Below the pieces are notes generated by a model. It saw nothing but the letters and a program-made list of their open reading frames with translations, was not told the DNA's origin and ran no database searches. The translations under genes and the position numbers were made by a program. Shown piece by piece: positions 1-14,000 of a stretch of 64,000 bases of DNA (its first letter is position 1; each line of letters begins with the position of its first letter). Source of the stretch: Platycnemis pennipes (lineage: Eukaryota > Arthropoda > Insecta > Odonata > Platycnemididae); NCBI GenBank assembly GCA_933228895.1, contig OW121849.1, forward strand, positions 35,558,354 to 35,622,353. Reading direction: 5' to 3'.

Positions 1-1319
1 TTCTCAGCCCTATTTTCTCGTTCATCCCTACGGTATTCCTAGTTCTCAGGAGGAATACTGTTAGTATGCAATGCTCAGATAGTACGCATGTAATTAGGAG
101 TGATGTTAATTGATCCCTTCCCTATGAGTACTTCATCATTTAGCTGTATTATGTCTTTTTCCTCTTCTCTTCCTGCATTCCTTTCAAGTTTTAAACCCCC
201 TAGCCTCGAGCGAAACTCCTCATGAGCTTTCTTTCGTAGCAATAAAGTATTCAATAGGATTGGGTGGCTAAATCCCTCCATTCTTTCTGTTCATTTGTTG
301 CTCAGTTACATCATGGTACTTCATCTTTCCTGAATCCGCATTTATTTGGCTCATATACTGATCCCTTGGTCTTTTTCGTGGGTGTTTTCTTCAATTTTTT
401 CCACGTTTCCAAGCAATGTTCTTTATTTAGGTATCCACTTGAGGTAATCAAAGAATTCCTTCTGAAACAGACTTAAACGTTTCTTAAAAAAATACTTTCA
501 GAGCCTAGCAGCCAGGCTTCGCTAGACGCCAGTGCGATGGACATGAATGCCTTGTTCGTCTTAGTGATTGAGTTTTGGTCAGATGGCATCTTAGCAGTTG
601 GAGCACTTGGAAAAATTACTCAGTTAAATGTATTTTTTTAGACGGGAAGAATGGTGAGCTTAGTCACGTATTCTCTGCCTACATTTTTCCGAGCACGTAA
701 TCCATTTTGTGTATCATTGTGCGCATTGGCTACTGGCATCAACAGTTGAGGTCACGAGGGAACTTTGAACTGGATCGATATTGAGTGAGTGAGGCCTTCC
801 GTACGTGTCGTGAAATATGCCGTGAATTCCAGCCTATGAAAGACGGTGTGCTGTAGCCGGTGTGTTATTCTTGTGGAATCAGGTTATGACTCTTACTTTT
901 AAAGAAGAGCTGGTAATTATACTCAGGCTTTCCTTAGTCTGTGAACTGCTCTTTATCATCGACGCATCCATGGCTTGAATTTAGTATTATTATAGTTTAC
1001 GACAGTGTGGCAATTTTTATTATAGACCTACGTTAAAATAATTTATTTTAAAAACTTTAAGTACTAACTTTTAAGTCGTATCTATTTCTACGTTCTATTT
1101 ATTACTAGTTACTAGGTTGAAATTTGTCTCTAGGCATTCATAAAGTGGATCTCTGCAGCCTCCGTCACTATGGTTTATGAAAACGTGATATGACTTCATC
1201 ATGAAATGTTATCCCATTTTTCTTTTATTTAGATTAGTTGAAAGATCTCTGTTGATAAATTTCACAGTACGTCTTAGTAAAAAGAGTCGTTTCAGGCGTG
1301 ATGTGGTGGAATAACATAA

Positions 1320-1383
1320 TTAAATAATATTGGCAATTTTCCACACACAAAATTCTGTGTGGAAAATTGTCAATATTATTTAA
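1320..1383. repeat. Near-perfect 64-nt hairpin flanked by 12-bp direct repeats
   Basis: A 28-nt left arm (1320-1347) and right arm (1356-1383) are complementary except for one G-T pair, around an 8-nt loop. The 12-mer AGTACGTCTTAG occurs at 1266-1277 and again at 1383-1394, so the hairpin sits inside a roughly 105-bp segment bounded by a direct repeat. That layout suggests an inserted foldback element with a target duplication. A structured RNA is possible, but nothing around it points to one. Confidence 0.6.
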
Positions 1384-2919
1384 GTACGTCTTAGTTCTTA
1401 ATTATATCCTGGTTAATATTCAGGGTTAGGAAATTAATATAATTTCACGAAATGCCATTACTTTCCTCATAAAATTAGATTTGATCAATTTATGTTAAAA
1501 GGCCTCGTTTGCAGATAATATTTTTATTTAATATGAAATTGATAGTACAATATCAATTATTTGACCTACAAAATTAAGCCTACAGTTTAATAAATGTCGC
1601 TTATTAGCTCTGGGTTTAAGAAATGGTTCTTTCTTTAGAAGAGAAAAGTATTGGAATTTTACATTGAATGTATAATCCCACTCATGCTAAATCATGTCTT
1701 GTAATAGACCGCATTTTTATTGCTTTGTGTTCCACTGAGTCGACAACTATTAGTTAAATGCATAATTGTAGCACCATCATATTCAAGATCTATCATACTT
1801 TTTCTACTTTTAGATGAAGAATTATAACTGAGAAAATGAATTTCAGTGGAATTATAATAAATGTGGAGCAAAAAAACCTCAAAATGTACTTGAAAACTAC
1901 GTTGAACCATTACAAGACAGTCAACCGAACAGACAATCCAAAATGCACTGAACTTGTTAAACGTTTCACTGTGAAATTAAAAATATATCACTTAGCAAAA
2001 ATATTCGCTATCCAGCTCACTGAAGCAAGAAATAGCTCTTTAATGGAAAAATTTTATCCCAGTTTTCATTAGTTAAAGTAAACGACACCTTGGTTAAGTT
2101 ATGCTCATCAGCTATATATCTAACTAATCGACTGGATGTAACAGTGTGTCATTATTCAATACCATAGTCTTTTAGAAAGAAATTATGTTTGGAGTTTTTG
2201 TTGCTTTTTTCCTTAAAATGGTTATCAGCAATTTCCACCGTGTGTAACACTTGTTTATGTTTAGTCTATAATTTATATTACTCGTCCTTGATAGTGGCTA
2301 GAATTACGTAATCACGTTCCTTTTCGAGACGAGACCTCGAGGGAGATGAGGGAAATAATTTTGAGTTTTCTGGTGCTTCAGCGGGAAGCTAGTGTGTGCT
2401 GCTTCGCGAGTTTATCCATCGCTCTGTTTGCTTGCCTGTAGTCTCATGATCTCTTCTCACCTTCGTTCCCTCCATGCTTATATGTCGTTTGGATTCTCCG
2501 AATCTCGCATTTCAGGTTATTTGTGCCCATTGGAACCCGTTTGTCTGCCTTTCTCCCACCTTGCTTCCCTCATATCTCTCTGCATTATTCGTTGTCGGCT
2601 GCCTTGGTTGATTCGCCTTTACGTTGACATTGACCAGATAGGACCCTTTTATCCTTAATGCTTTTTCGTTTTTCTCGATCCTTAAGGATATTTGCAATCT
2701 TCATGTAAATGGTTAGGACATTATGTCACCTTAATATTTTTAATATATTCCTGTCTTTTTCCTTTGAATATTTTCCTCCGCGTATGCCTTGAAGTTAAAG
2801 GAAATTCTAACTGATTGTGGACTGTTTTCTGAAAGTTGTCCGTGAAAGTTATCATTATTTATTTTGGAAATAAAATAGTCATCACTCAATCAATCTGAAA
2901 GAACAGCAGCGTCAATTAT

Positions 2920-2984
2920 TTCAGCCAAAGTTAGTTATTTTTAACTAACTTTGGCTGAACGAAAAATAACTAACTTTGGCTGAA
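2920..2984. repeat. 18-bp inverted repeat plus a third direct copy
   Basis: The unit TTCAGCCAAAGTTAGTTA at 2920-2937 is followed after four T residues by its exact reverse complement at 2942-2959. A second copy of the reverse complement lies at 2967-2984. Two arms form a perfect hairpin and the third copy could compete for pairing. Origin unknown; a foldback or MITE remnant is most likely. Confidence 0.6.
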
Positions 2985-3149
2985 ATTTTCGAACCCGATG
3001 TGCGGGTTCTAAGCTCTATAGTGGGACTAGTTTTATGACTAGTTGTAAGTTTTTTTGTGGTTTAATTTCATTAAATTTTGTTACTGACGGATGTAATGGG
3101 TTTAAACATTTAGCGAGGGAAAGGGAACGATTCAGGAATCCACTTGGAG

Positions 3150-4140
3150 GATAAGGTGTGTAGCTATAAATTTTAGGAAGAGGAAAAATTCGATAGAGCG
3201 ATTAGGTATATACTATTAGTATAGGACAATCGAAAGCGTTGAATCCACATGGTACTTAGGTGTTATAATTACCAAATTTTTATCTTGGAGAAGACTCATC
3301 TGGGAAATATGCGGCCAAGCCAACCTAAATCTAGGATTTATTAGATGAGTGCTAGGGAAATGTGACGAGAAGAATAAAAAGCGGTGCTACTTTTCACTTG
3401 TTAGGCCCCACCTTGAATAGTGCACATACCAGCCAGTTTTTGGGATCCAAATGCATTAGGTTTGATCACAAAACTAGACTGTGCAACGTAGAGCAGCTAG
3501 GTTTGTTAAAACGTTTTACAATAGGTTTAGCAGTGTATCAAAATTAATTAGCAGTGTATCAAAATTAATATAAAAATTAGGTCGGGATCATTATCAGATC
3601 GTAGGTTAAAATACCAGTTAAATATCCAGCAGAAATTTAAAACTTATAGGTTCACTGAGGATGTTAGATATAAATTAAGAACTCCTATGTAGTATGCTAG
3701 ATTTGATCAGATAAACAAGGTTAGAAATGTAGATAGTCATACCGACAGATTTAAAATTTCGTTTTTTCCGTGTACCATAAGAAAATATAATCAGCATAGC
3801 AAAGGGATCGGTAGGTGCAGTATTGTTAGGATAGTCGGTAGTGCATGGTACATGTTTTGACATTTTTGACAAAACATGGTACATGTTTCTAACCAAGACC
3901 AAGACATCACTAACCCATGCATGGTAAGGAACCACAGATAAATGTATTTAAAGAAATGCCTTTCTAACCTGTCATCACTTCATTACTGTGTAGATACTAA
4001 CCATCTAGTTGCTCGTGACTCTAATATCTAACATGTTTCCATGAAGCATTAGCATTGTAGCTCTAAGTTGCTTATAATTATTCCATGTTTGGTGATCTTC
4101 ACCCCCTGCCACGCTCGTAGCGTATTACGTAGATGTAGAT
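3150..4140 (+). pseudogene. Degenerate non-LTR retrotransposon, 3' end of ORF2 and tail
   Basis: Reading plus-strand frames from about 3238 gives text matching the C-terminal part of the reverse transcriptase of CR1/L2/Jockey-type LINEs. It includes STWYLGV, then an 'NLGFIR' stretch near 3330, the hallmark 'SLVRPHLE' near 3395-3420, 'TVQRRAARFVK' near 3478-3510 and 'FKISFFPCTIRKYN' near 3750-3790. Several in-frame stops and shifts break the frame, so the copy is dead. It is 5'-truncated; no endonuclease or central RT is present. The distal part (about 4090-4140) carries a tail containing CGTATTACGTAGATGTAGAT, a version of which recurs at 34.57 kb. Exact superfamily is uncertain. Confidence 0.75.
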
Positions 4141-7100
4141 TAGGGTTTATGTTGAAGGTAACTTAAAATTAAGTCTCAAAAAAAGATTTCTAAATGGTCG
4201 TACTTTGTGTTAAGAGTTCTGAGCTGAAAACGATTTTTTCGTGTCTTTTAATGTTTTTATATTTTTGAGGACTTTTCAAAACGCATACTATTTTTGTTCT
4301 ATCATGGAGTGCCCTATCGTAGTCCTTTCCGGAGTATGTTCTTTTAAAATATCGTTTTTTCCGTCCTTTATAATTAGTCATGTAATAATTTGGCCATCAT
4401 ATGATTGTAAGGTTCAAATGGTATTAAAAGTTGCGAAGGATAAAAAAATGGCTTTAAATGTTTTTTTTCACCTGTCATAGTTATTGATACAAATAACTTA
4501 ATGCAGCTATACTTTTCTTATAATATTTTACGTTTATAAACTTTTATTATTCCGTATAATGATACGTTTAATGCGTACTTTCGAGCTCGAATGGGTAGTG
4601 TAAAACTTAATATGCTATTACTGTGATTCTATGCATTATATGTACCAACTGATTTTAGCTTCTGAGTTACGTATGTACATTTTTATTTACAATGTGCATA
4701 CTTAGAATGCCAATTAGCTTGTTGGGATTAAAATATGGCAATTTGAAAACCTCACTTTCCCCCATCCCAGCCATATTTTTTCTTAAAAAATTATTCACTT
4801 CTTCTGTATTGAAATCATTGGTTAAGTCGATAGGTTTAAAATCTACATTACCAACGTAAACTTAAAAAAATTCTCGTTGCAGCGGTGTGATAATGTCGAT
4901 CAATATTATTAGAAGAAAGCTGTTAAAGTTATTTACTATCTTGTTTTTCTCAGAACAAAAAGACAGAGCTATAATAACTACATTTGACGATACAGTATCG
5001 CACTTGTTATGAGTATTAATTTTTGAAAACCAAACGCTGAAGTGCTAATTTTGTTTAATTTACGAGTTATTTCTTTGCGACTTCCTTGAATGTTCGAATT
5101 AATGCCTATTGATGAGAAATCCATGACCTTCCTCGAAGAATCAACTTAAGCTTTTTTGTTACTCTTCGTGTACTATGGTAATTATTGGATGTGCGTTATC
5201 TTTCCTAGTTACTTTTTTATTTTCCTGTCCTTTGTCGAATTACGTCGTTCTATTTTCATGCGGGGATTAATTATTTTCATTTGCTTTTGTTTTCGTGGGT
5301 CGAGCTTTGGGATTTATTTATCCCTTCCACCGACTCCTCCCTTGCCATTCCCACCCGCTCTCATGTTTTCCCCCTCCCTTCCTCTATGGCCGTCCTATTC
5401 TTACTCGAGGAGGCACGAGGTGCATGGAGGTATGCGACTCCTATTTCGTCCGTCTGTTGGCCCAAGCCGATTGAGTAACTCAGCTCATTCCTCCTTGCTG
5501 TCGACTCCTCATTCTCTTCTTTAATGTTGCGTAAAGAGTTGGTGCCCCTGCATCAATGAGCTTCCATCTCTACCAACATGCTTTCGTTAGGCTCAGAATT
5601 TCTTGTTCCCATTAAAAGCCCCCTCTTCATGATCGAATTCGGTCGGCTACGTTGTGCCCGAAGTTATGGCTTCCGTTTCTTTAAAGCGCTGCTCTTCCGG
5701 TGCCAAGTGTGCATTTCTTTCAGTTCCTCTGTATTGCTTACAGCCTTCCTCCTCTGTATTGCCTACAGCCTTCCTAAACGCACCTGTCTTATGTTCCACT
5801 TCACGACGTAGGCGCCATATTGCTTGCCATAATCAATAGTTGTTAATCAGTACATACTCGAACCCAGTCTTCATATTCAGTTAAACTCGCTTGCTAAATG
5901 AAAAGAAATAAATCTTTCAGATTGTTAATAGTTTCCTTTATTACTTTCGCAAACCTATTGGATCTCCTAAATTCCAGGGTTTTTGTATCCTTTTTCCATA
6001 AGCGAGAATGGATATAGGTTACTGTATCCTATCTAACTTTGTGGAACTGCTTCATTACTGAAATAAAACGACTCAGGTCGTGTATTAAAATTTCTGTGTA
6101 AGAAGCTAAGTTACGTTTTACTTTTATAACCAGAAAGGAGTTTTTTTTTTCTCTGTTCGAATGTCTCACTTTTATGCTCATGTTGTTTACTATTCAACAT
6201 GAAAATATCTTGCGCGTATAGCCCGCGAGAAAAATTTTCTCATGCTAGGCCGTTTTACTAGGTTAGATTGATTTCTAACCTATTTGCGTTTTTTATGTTT
6301 TTTGAGTGATAAATAGCTTGGTGAAGTTGGTATTGTTGGTGGAACTCCTCTTTAAGGGAGATATTAAAATTTTGAATGTAAACTTTTCAGTATTAAATAA
6401 ATAAAATGTATGAGGTTACTCACGGCAATAACGTAGGTTATTTTTAATTTGAAATACATACTTCTGCACTTTCGTGACGATTCGTGGGTATTAGCTTGAC
6501 CTTATATGTTTTATTTCAGTTGCCTGCAGTAACTCAACACGTTCGTCCGAACTATGCCGTGCGATGTAGCTAGCTAAATTAGGCAATCAATTCTGAAGAT
6601 TGGTCATGTTTCCAGACTACAGTTTTAAGTCGTTAATAGTTCTAAAAGGACCCATTTATTGTTTTCGAGTGTATTTATATGTATACATGATTTTCTATGC
6701 ATGAGCAATCCTATCAACCAACTACCACACAAAATTACTAATTATTCAGAAACTGCTTTTTCGTCCCTCATTTGTATTCTGAGAAGTGGTCGTGACCTTA
6801 GTGGTATCTCTTCCGATGGTGAGTTGTTGGAGGGAGTTGGGTTTCTGTGTTCACAGTCAATAGTCCAGTTCCACGAGATAATTTTGACCGATAGTCGAAT
6901 CCTGAGTGGTGTGACGATGAATTCTCATTGAGTGTGACGATGAATTCTCATTTCCACCTTGTTGTTTAGCTTTTTTTCTCCAAACATTATGCTTGCATTT
7001 TTATCTTACGTTTTGACATCATTTAAAGAAATTTTAATTACCTTGTTTATCTATCGTGGTAGCTCAGGAGGAAGAGCGTAGTGGTACTGGCCGTAGGAAG

Positions 7101-7640
7101 AGAGTCCTATTTGGATACCTTTTCTAAACCTAGCTACTGTGATTTGGTGAGTACCGGTTCTCTATGTGAAATCGTTCAATGGGAAACCACCGCTGGCGCA
7201 AAGGAAGGGACCGGCTCCCCTTCTCTGCAGTGTGAACTTCACACTCAATCCGTAATCCTTGGTAAGTTCTACCAACTCCGTCCAGACCGATCTTCGTGTT
7301 AAGCACCATGGTTTTGGATAGATCTACACCTACATTCCTCGAGAATTTTTCACATTATTTTTTCCCCTCCATCTTCCTTCTTACGCCTTCATTCTGAAAC
7401 TTTGTGGAGAGTGATTACCGAATCTTATTCCGCGTCTAATCATTTTCCTCGACTATATAGGACACAAAAATGGATACACGGGGGATAAGACCCGGAAATC
7501 AATTCTCTTCAATTCCAACACTTCGCGGAAGCCGTCACGGGATCCTCGAAAGCATTTCATTTTTTCATTTAATGGTTTTTCAAAAATAATTTTAATGTAC
7601 ACCATTTTGGGAATGCTAGAGACTTCAGAGGGATTTGTAT
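4141..7640. other. Non-coding spacer with a pyrimidine-rich patch
   Basis: I see no supported gene. About 5300-5520 is C/T-rich and less AT-rich than its surroundings, and yields overlapping open frames full of Pro/Ser/Leu that look compositional. Short local duplications occur, such as the GTGTGACGATGAATTCTCAT unit repeated in tandem near 6909-6951 and a repeat near 5735-5775. Confidence 0.5.
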
Positions 7641-7739
7641 GTAGAGCAAAAGGGTGCAAATTATGAAACAGGAAATGGGAATTCGAAGATACATGGTAAC
7701 AAATCTGCTGCTGGAGAAATATTCGGAAGCAGTGAAAAA

Positions 7740-8060
7740 AGCTCTAAAGCTGTCGAATTGATGTTAACACGAGCGAAAAAAGCTTTCTTGACCGTAAAGT
7801 CGACGTTAAGGACAAGTTGCTGTACTAAAAATTCATTCGTCAATCTATTCATGTTGAGTGTACCACATCCATCTGGCCAACCAGACTTGGACTGTGGATA
7901 TATAGAAAGGGAATAGTAAATAGGTGACTGATGTTGATGAAGATACAATGGATGAACAGACTGGCTAGCGATAGGTTACAACAAAGTGTGAGAAAAAAAT
8001 CAAATGAAAACACTGGAAAGATAAAAGATTAATCTTATCGGTCAACTTAAGAGATAGAGT
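7740..8060 (+). pseudogene. Probable LINE ORF2 relic (thumb/C-terminal region)
   Basis: The plus-strand text reads RAKKAFLTVKSTLRTS followed by TKNSFVNLFMLSV. This fits the LINE pattern in which a run like 'AKxAFxxKKxLLTS' is followed by a K-x-x-hydrophobic stretch and 'WSV'. About 100 bp further on, in another frame, 'WMNRLASDRLQQSVRKK' resembles the 'SWxDRxTNxEVxxRV' block downstream in the same proteins. The frame is broken and the copy is short, so it cannot be functional. This is motif reading only, not an alignment. Confidence 0.42.
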
Positions 8061-11000
8061 GGGCTGCTGAGCATTGTGGAAAGCGAATGGAAAGAACCAC
8101 AATAAGTACATTTGGAGCATATTTCTCTAGGCTGAGCGTTTGAGTACTAATTCTTTTATTCCGAATGTTTTCAGTCTGTTTTTTAGTATAGAAATTTTTG
8201 ACAGTAGAAAGAAGTGCGATGCCTACTTTCTCTTTTTTACAGTACATGGAAGTTTGTCTAGTATTTCATTAAATACAGTTTTCTTGGTGCTTCTACGTGT
8301 ATTTTCAGTTCTGAGAAGAAGTCCTTAGCTGAAAATATCTTACGAACCATTCGTTCGAAAGAATATGGAGGTAGACAGAGGCAGATAATACAGTTGTAGG
8401 GAGAACAACGTTTACACGACCAATGCTTGCATAAGGCCTAGTATGTTAGCTGTTACTTGATATTGAGGACGGAATCAAGCTTCATTGGAACCGTCTTAGA
8501 AGGTTTCACACCAAGGCTTCATTGAACTTGTTTTCGCGATGAAGCTGTATTTGGTATTACATACTAATTTTAAAAAAAGAAGATCACTCGGCTACTGTAA
8601 ACGCTTAACGTGATTGTTCGGTTTAGGTCCTACTAGAAACTAGTAGCAAAATGGTACCGCATCAAGTGTGAGATCAAGTAGCTAAACGAGTGTGATCGCG
8701 ATCATGGTTTTTTCCCAGCTGACTGGTGCTGTATCACACGATACTGGAAAGCTATCATACTATCGAGAATCCTCGACCTTGTGATGGAGAAATTGTGTGA
8801 GACGGTTTTAAACGCTATGCTATTGAATTTCTCTACGCTTCTCTCTGTACAATACTGGTGTCAATATGTTTTCAAATGTAGTTATTAATATGTGCGCTGT
8901 GCTATTTTCTCAACATTTCTATTTTTGTCAGCGTATTTATTGTAAATTTCCTTTTCTTCTTATAAATTGTGTATTCATTTGTACGGTATACCCGAAGCTA
9001 TGAACCGTATACGTGTATGTACAGATAGCCTTTTATAATCCCTTATGGATGCCTGTGTGATTAAGGTTGGGATGCGTTGCGTAATCCCTACATTCCATAG
9101 GAGATGAGCGCGGTGACTCGGATACTCTTATGTAATTCCATGTGGATACTTGTGTAGTAAAATAACTTGCATTACACTTTCTCCCCTTTTCCCATGAGAT
9201 TAATTAATTTCGTGACAGCTCTCATGTGTTTCCTTCATTACAAGGCTAAATTTCTCTGCTATTAAGTAGATTCCTGGGGAGGTTGTGGGTCATGCTGTTT
9301 TTTCCTCCTTACCGTATCCCTTTTATTTTCCTATCAATTTCATCACTCCGTTTCCAGCTTTCACCACCTCCCACCAATCCTCTCCGCGCCCTCTTCTGTC
9401 TCCCCCAAGCAGTCGTCTCCTCCCCTCCACGGTCGCGATTTCATTCCTTCCCGAGGAGTTCCCTTTTCCTCACGCTTCATTGACCAATTGGTTCGGCCCC
9501 TTGTCACTCCTCCTTTTCCCCTTGCTTCTTCGTTGATGGACGTCGCGGTCGCTGCACTCTGACGTCCCCTTTAACTGTCCCCCGCCTTGTTCCCAATCCC
9601 TCCGGCTTATCTTCCGTCTCTTGTTTCGAGCCGTGAATGGGAGAGAATCTGGTCGCACTTTCGTTGAAGGCTATTGTCGTTTTCGTTTCCCTGGCGTGAA
9701 TGAGGATGAATGAGTCGTGTTAGGGGGTTGATTGACTTCCGTGTTTTTGTTTGGTCATTCGAAAGAAAATTGAATTCCTGTAATAGAATGATGGAAATAA
9801 ATTGAAATAATGATTGAAATTGAAGCCTTGGTCTCACACGCAATTTTACCTGATTTTCACTTTCCTCGTTCAAGTTTTTTTATCCAAGTTTGGGAATCAA
9901 AGAATTTATGCCAAAATCAACATTTTTCGTATGCGGAGTAGAATTCGTCATGTTTTCATTGTTCGCTGGTTGTCTCGATTTCAAGCTGAACGGTCTAGAA
10001 CCAAATATCGTTTATATAACATCTTACTGAATCTGAAAACAAAAATTAAATACTTCGTTGCTTCGATAACCAGGAGATTACGCAGTTTGTTTCACTGCAT
10101 TATTTTCCTTTTAGTTAATGAAAATAAATGTGACATGTTCTTATCTATTTATCTTTTGAAGAACTTAATTTGAGGGTCCTACATACGTGATTTCCTTGTG
10201 GTCAATTTCATGATGAAATTACATTTTCGTTGGACAGTAATTTCTGAACTTACGGTAAAATAGGTAGACGGAAAACTTCCTTTTTCTGCATTACTTAGTG
10301 GTGTATGTCCTTACGCAGGTCAAATAAATTAAGTAAGCGAGGATGAACAACGGCACTTTAAGAAACTGACCCGCGAGTCTGCGTTTGGTAATCAATGGCG
10401 GCGAGATGTGCACTTTCAGCTTATGAGCTTAGGTACTTTGATAGTGTATGTGGTGTTTTTCCTATTTTCTTAATAGCATGCGGTTTCTCTTTCAATTGCA
10501 ATTAGATGTTGTTGGTCAATCATGTACAGTTGTTTGTGAATTATTTTGAGTTTTTTTAATAGGCAGCGAAGTTGACCCTTGAAGTTTTTCCCAGTTTTTA
10601 ACAGTTTCAACGACTGTGTATTGGGTTGAACAGTGTTTATGAAGACCTTTCATAAACACGAATTAAGTATAGTGGATCTGAAGATGAATGCGGAAAGGAC
10701 TCAAAATTCTTGAATCTCGAAAATTGATACGAGGATGTCAAATCAACAGTTTATAGCGTCAAAACCTCAATGGTTTAATTTATTTTCGTCCATAAATCGA
10801 GTTTATTCGAAGCTTGACGTCAAAATGTTGTCATTGTCGTGGCTTGACAATGTCGTTTCCACGCTAATTCAGGCTCCGTCTCCTCCGGTTGGGTAGCCTC
10901 TTGAACTGGTACATTATCAAGTTATAAAGAATGCAGTTTTCCCACAAAATTCAACTTGACTAACTGCTAATAATATACCTATACTACTATTCAATATACA

Positions 11001-14000
11001 ATCGTCATGTGATTATGATGTATAGGTGAGAATTTTCACCACTCTTAATCATCATCACCTGCTGATGTGTATACGTTGAAACCTGGGTCTCAGGTAAAGT
11101 TTCATTTTTTTGAGTAACTCCATTCATTATTCTAAAATTTTGTTCAATTTCCATACACCATCTCCAGAATCCTTCTGGTTTGTCCGCTTTAAGATGTTTT
11201 CATCGGCTGTTTTCTTCGTTTCTTTGGAAACCTCATACCTAAGTGGAAAGATGTTTCCTCTAATCAGCCCTGGCGTTAGTCTCCTTGAAGTTAATATGGA
11301 TAAGAATGACCCTTGCAGGCTATTTAGCGTAAAACTAAACTAACAGAACTTAATGATCAGGGCGGAGAAGTAAAAATGTGCAAGTTTTCAGTCTGTATTT
11401 AATGTTTTGTATCTATCATCAATCCTCAGATTTTAATGCACCATCGAACCTAGTACACTTGTAACGTATTAGAATAAAGTTACGAAAAAAATAGAATCAT
11501 GTGTTGAATCCTATCTTCAAAAGCACGTGAGGAACACTGCGCTGATGTGTGGAATTCTAAGCTAATGTCTTCCTAGCTCTGGTGAAAGAGACACGGCAGT
11601 TTGTTGCGTAATTCTCAGTAATTCTGTGTTTTTTTTTTATTTTGGCGTATATTTGTGTTGGATTAAAAATAAAAATAACCGTCTCTCTCTTAAGCTGTGT
11701 TGACCTCAACTCAGACGTTACCGTATTTTTTTCGAATCATAATCTAGGTCAGGGCGTAAAGGCTCCCTCGCATGCTCTCTGGTGTCAGACTCCTTCATTT
11801 GGCACCACGGGCCCCATGCTCCGGATATCAATGGATCTTATTACATTCTCATCGGAAAGTTCTCATGAGATACAACGTAAAGTAGAAAATCTAACCGTTT
11901 GGGCTCTGAACGCAAGCGTTTTTCAGAACAGACCCAGAATGTGAAACATACATTAAGGTAATTTACAGTTCATTCCAATAGATAGTTTGTTGCAAAAATT
12001 CAACTATTAGTACACCTGCCATCATTAGCATACTCCTTGGCCTACTCTGGATTTTGAGAGTAGAATAATAAATTCGTAGAAAATAGAACACCTTTACCCG
12101 GAAATTACTTGGCGACTGACTTTAAGCGACTCTTGTCTAATTATTCGCCTGCACACAAAACTGCAGTGTCAGGAAAAACAGGTATTTCAGGCTGATGACA
12201 AATACTCCTGCTATGTCATTAACTTTTTCTATGCCACGAAATCTCAGGGAAAAAAATTAGTGTACCTTAGTTCTCAAATCTATGCTCGTATTTCATTCTT
12301 TATCATCTTCATATTCTTACCTCTCGAATCAGGAGATTATAGGAGCAAAATAAGCTGTAGGGAACCAATTACATCCCTGGATCCTGAGACCCGACAACAG
12401 ATCTTAACACGTGCGCATCATTAATAGTTTTGGGAAACCGACGATGTCATCTCAATTCTTTATATTTTATCCGGTGCTTCAAACTACAATTATACCGTTA
12501 GAGTGAGTGATAGCAGCTGTTTCTGGGAGCAGTGCGCTTCTATAGGGGTTCATGTTTTTGATAGTGATAACGCGAAATATGGATCTGTATTCCCTCTCCT
12601 GTGGTCGTCTCCTGAAAAGTATGCTGGTAGAGATTCGACGCAAGCCCCAAAGGAACCATGTGGCTCTACCTCAAATATCCTTTTACCTCTAGCCTGGATT
12701 GAGCCAATTTCGGCAACCCGCTGTACTCATATGATGAGCGGGTTATCTCCCAATGCTATGACTATTGCTTCATTATTGTCCTTGGGGATTGAATTTCAGA
12801 AAGGCTTGAATTTGTCTTCGAGTGTACGTAGTTGGGGAGCCGCTTCTCATTAGTGGAAACTAAGTATGGGAGAAGATCATAGATGCAAGAGTGAAGACCT
12901 AGAGGAAAGTTGTGATCCAGCATCTGGACTTAGTGACAGTCTTCATTATGGGAGCATAACTGGTATTCCTGTTTTATTGAAAGGTTACTATGAAGTAGCT
13001 TCTATGAATTACTGAAACTAAAGCAAGAAGTGAAAAGATGACGCGTTCGGTAACATGTTTCGATATTCCTATGAAATGATATTTTCATCAATTATTATGT
13101 GGGAAATATTTGTTGGAGACATTAAAATTATCAATAAGGTGTTTTACTTGTTATTGTATGATGTTCTTTTTCGTATATAAATCCCCTTGTGACTTGACCA
13201 CTTGCTTTCATTTAGATTCAGTTTTTGTTTCCGCTCCAGTCGTGATAGACTCACTGGGCATAGAAGCTAATTATATCATTATATGTTATCTAAGATCATT
13301 CAGATTTATGTTGTTTCCTCTCCTGTTATAAATGCTAAAATACACTTTCCCTCTATGAAGAATTGATTGGCTCTTGCAGAACACATCCAAAAATTTGCAA
13401 GTTATTTTTTACTCTATAGCGACGATAGTAGTCTTATTATTCCATCGAAATACTTGAGATATTGAAAATATTAGAGACCGAGGCAGGACAAGCGTGACAC
13501 ACAGTTTCAGATAACGAAGAGTACTTTAATATACCTATATACTTTGATTACGAGAACGTACGTACAAGAATGCACTTCGAAAGACTGAACGAGAGTGAAC
13601 CAGCTGACCAGGCATGGGCCGAATCAGGAACAAAAAATGAATAACGATAGTAACAGGTGAAACAACTGACCAACGTATTGATGATTGAGTTATGACACAA
13701 CAAGTACAAACACTTAACACTTAATACTTGAACGTCATTCACTAGTGGCAAGTATGGCAGCAGTGCTGTTGTAAATGTGATTAGACGAAGTACAATAAAT
13801 TGGTATTTTCATATAGTTCTTCTCCCGGGAAACAGGTTACTGATAGATATTTATTTACAAAGTAAATCACTTTTCTTGGAAATGCTATTTTGCCCGGTTT
13901 GCAGACAAGTGTTATAAAAGGTTTCATAGAACCCAGAGGAATAAACAGCATAATTCAAAGATAATTAAAAATCCATACTCTGAAATGCCCCAGGTATATG

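Larger units (their letters stand above)
1..3149. other. AT-rich non-coding DNA with two hairpin repeats
   Basis: No reading frame here has coding character; the open frames are short, low in complexity and end at random. The only structure I can support is two inverted repeats, near 1.32 kb and 2.92 kb, listed separately. I see no gene, promoter or complete transposon. Confidence 0.6.

Noticed and set aside
1320..1383. microRNA precursor
   Set aside because: The length is right, but the stem is almost perfect without the usual bulges, and the direct-repeat flanks favour a foldback insertion.
12503..12853. 116-codon frame as a gene
   Set aside because: No recognisable domain, no convincing splice or start context, and surrounded by non-coding DNA.
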